From NCBI RefSeq assembly GCF_900101705.1, contig NZ_FNAC01000016.1, positions 1 through 64,000 on the forward strand: DNA of 64,000 bases, read 5' to 3'. Origin of the DNA: Algoriphagus faecimaris (lineage in GTDB: Bacteria > Bacteroidota > Bacteroidia > Cytophagales > Cyclobacteriaceae). The position numbers were made by a program, and so were the translations under genes. The stretch's first letter is position 1, and each line of letters starts with the position of its first letter. Below, piece after piece: positions 62,531-64,000 of this stretch. The notes beneath the pieces were generated by a model that did no database searches, had not been told where the DNA came from, and saw nothing but the letters and a program-made list of their open reading frames with translations.

Positions 62531-63340
62531 ATGAGAAAGTTAATCGCTTTGTTCATGCTTGCAGGTATTCTATTTGCGCCTGTTTTCGCTAACGCACAAG
62601 AAGCAGAATCAGATTCTGCCGCCCAGGAAGAAACTACCCCAGTAATGGAGGAGCCAGCGGCTACTCCTGCAATCGTCGATGACGAAATTATTGCTGAGGA
62701 GCAAAGCTTCCACCAAGTTGTAAAAGAGAAGTTCATCGAAGGTGACCCTATCTTCATGTCTCCAGTATTGATCTGCTTGATCTTAGGATTGGCAGTAGCA
62801 TTGGAAAGAATTGTAACTCTTAACCTATCAACTACCAACACCAAGAAATTGTTGACTAAGGTAGAAGAAGCTTTGGCTTCTGGAGGTATCGAGGCTGCTA
62901 AAGACGTGACCAAAGGAACTAAGGGTCCTGTGGCTTCCATCTTTACACAAGGTCTGATGAGATATTCTGAAGGCATCGAAATGGTGGAGAAATCCATTAT
63001 TGCTTATGGTTCTGTAGAAATGGGCCGTTTGGAGAAAGGTCTCGTATGGATCTCCTTGTTTATCTCCCTTGCTCCAATGTTGGGTTTCATGGGTACGGTA
63101 ATCGGTATGATCGGTGCATTTGACTCTATCGAAGCAGCTGGTGATATCTCTCCTTCACTCGTGGCTGGTGGTATTAAAATCGCCCTTTTGACCACAGTAG
63201 CTGGTTTGATTGTTGCGATTATCCTTCAGTTGTTCTACAACTACTGTGTGGCTAAAATTGATTCTTTGGTTAATGACATGGAAGATGCTTCTATCTCTTT
63301 GGTAGACATCCTTGTAAAGCACAAATTGACTGGTAAGTAA
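62531..63340 (+). CDS. exbB: MotA/TolQ/ExbB proton channel protein
   Basis: The ATG at 62531 gives a 269-residue protein with a signal-like helix (LIALFMLAGILFAPVFANAQ), which fits Bacteroidota ExbB better than the longer frame. An acidic linker and three membrane helices follow: PVLICLILGLAVALERI (about 80-97), SLFISLAPMLGFMGTVIGMI and IALLTTVAGLIVAIILQLFY, with the conserved P/G-rich motif of the family. It is the energy-coupling stator that, with ExbD, drives TonB. Confidence 0.9.
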   Translation: MRKLIALFMLAGILFAPVFANAQEAESDSAAQEETTPVMEEPAATPAIVDDEIIAEEQSFHQVVKEKFIEGDPIFMSPVLICLILGLAVALERIVTLNLSTTNTKKLLTKVEEALASGGIEAAKDVTKGTKGPVASIFTQGLMRYSEGIEMVEKSIIAYGSVEMGRLEKGLVWISLFISLAPMLGFMGTVIGMIGAFDSIEAAGDISPSLVAGGIKIALLTTVAGLIVAIILQLFYNYCVAKIDSLVNDMEDASISLVDILVKHKLTGK

Positions 63341-63397
63341 TTTACCGACTGTTTGTTGATTTCAAATTGTTCAAGTTAACCCCAAAGAAGAAATATT

Positions 63398-63727
63398 ATG
63401 GATACTTATGACATCTTTCTATATGCAGGCTACCTGTTGATTGTCGTAGGAGCGTTCTTCGCGATTGTAATGCCTTTAATCAAGTCGTTTGACAATCCAA
63501 AGTCTCTCTTAAAGACAGCAATCGGAATCGCTGCTATTGTAGTATTGTTCTTCATTGCTTACTCAGTTTCTAGTAATGAAGTACTACCAAAATTTGAAGC
63601 AGACCCCTTCAATCTTACGCCAGAAGGCTCCCAGTTTGTCGGTGGTATGCTGATTACAACCTACATTTTGTTTCTAATAGCATTAGTGGGTATTGTCTTT
63701 ACAGAATTAAATAAAGCTATCAAGTAA
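63398..63727 (+). CDS. Small membrane protein between exbB and exbD
   Basis: The 109-residue protein has three hydrophobic helices (IFLYAGYLLIVVGAFFAIVM, LLKTAIGIAAIVVLFFIAYS, GMLITTYILFLIALVGIVFT). No family is recognised. Its place inside the exbB-exbD operon suggests it is part of or tunes the energy-coupling complex; this is inference. Confidence 0.65.
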   Translation: MDTYDIFLYAGYLLIVVGAFFAIVMPLIKSFDNPKSLLKTAIGIAAIVVLFFIAYSVSSNEVLPKFEADPFNLTPEGSQFVGGMLITTYILFLIALVGIVFTELNKAIK

Positions 63728-63728
63728 T

Positions 63729-64000
63729 ATGGCCAGAAAGAAAAATAGAACGAGTCAGGAGGTCAATGCAGGTTCTATGGCAGATATTGCTTTCCTGCTC
63801 CTGATCTTCTTTCTTGTCACCACCACGATCGCTTCGGATAAAGGAATTCTTAATGTTCTACCTCCCAAGCTTGATCCCAACAATCCTCCACCGGAGATTG
63901 ATAAGAACGAGCGGAATATCTTTACGATCCTTGTCAATGCAAATGATGATTTGCTTGTAGAAGGGGATTATAGAGAGAGTTCTGATGGTCTTGATGAAGA
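63729..64000 (+). CDS. exbD: ExbD/TolR-family protein (cut by window edge)
   Basis: The ATG at 63729 gives MARKKNRTSQEVNAGSMADI and one membrane helix (AFLLLIFFLVTTTIA) after the proton-carrying Asp of MADIAFLLLIFF. Proline-rich PPKLDPNNPPPE follows, then the periplasmic domain. It runs off the window with no stop, so about 90 residues are seen. Last visible gene of the exbB operon. Confidence 0.88.
   Translation, partial: MARKKNRTSQEVNAGSMADIAFLLLIFFLVTTTIASDKGILNVLPPKLDPNNPPPEIDKNERNIFTILVNANDDLLVEGDYRESSDGLDE

Noticed and set aside
1-64000. CRISPR arrays
   Set aside because: No regularly spaced repeats or cas genes are visible; the only long repeat is the tmRNA-derived pair.

Overview
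The window looks like chromosome of an aerobic Bacteroidota bacterium, probably of the Cyclobacteriaceae/Cytophagales type. Evidence: a gliding/type IX secretion C-terminal domain protein, DUF3078 and DUF3871 proteins, the three-gene SdhCAB set, TAnnTTTG-type -7 promoter boxes, many genes without a strong Shine-Dalgarno, and a tmRNA whose tag reads GENSYAMAA. No genus is claimed.

Layout. 1-2790: the end of an ISL3-type transposase, then a three-gene surface-glycan-like cluster (BKACE-family enzyme, family 2 glycosyltransferase, NeuD/PglD-like acyltransferase). 2806-7058: an SGNH esterase lipoprotein divergent from an ABC ATPase and a large FtsX-type permease, the tesA/ybbA/ybbP arrangement. 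7119-27680: a ~20.4 kb integrated island. 27501-63999: core chromosome: tmRNA, dnaX, envelope and peptidase genes, folK, fabD, an SbtA-type transporter with a LysR regulator, sdhCAB, a transporter/GNAT/racemase operon, ruvC, a glycosyltransferase/phosphatase/deacetylase run, tatD, ansA, tRNA-Ser and an exbB-exbD operon cut by the right edge.

The island sits in the 3' end of the tmRNA gene. A 181-bp perfect direct repeat of the tmRNA 3' part (7119-7299 and 27500-27680) flanks it. A tyrosine integrase lies at the left end, and the same double motif CCACTG-N5-CCACTG lies just inside each end, as expected for integrase arm sites. Cargo: a decayed second integrase, unknown genes beside an XRE regulator, and a six-gene type I restriction-modification operon (hsdM, hsdS, a uracil-DNA-glycosylase-fold protein, a small membrane protein, hsdR, a YgjP-like metallopeptidase). 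Then come a HEPN/Toprim-type protein with a helicase-like protein whose P-loop lacks its lysine, and a phage-like recombination module (Sak4-like ATPase, DUF3871, RadC). No relaxase, conjugation or virion genes are visible, so it reads as a defence island that depends on other elements for transfer.

The clearest candidates for little-described biology are the HEPN/Toprim plus helicase-like pair (20942-24242), the glycosylase-like gene inside the type I RM operon (15812-16447), and dnaX (28163-29889). dnaX appears to make its long tau form only by a -1 shift on an A10 run flanked by an SD-like motif and a stem-loop.
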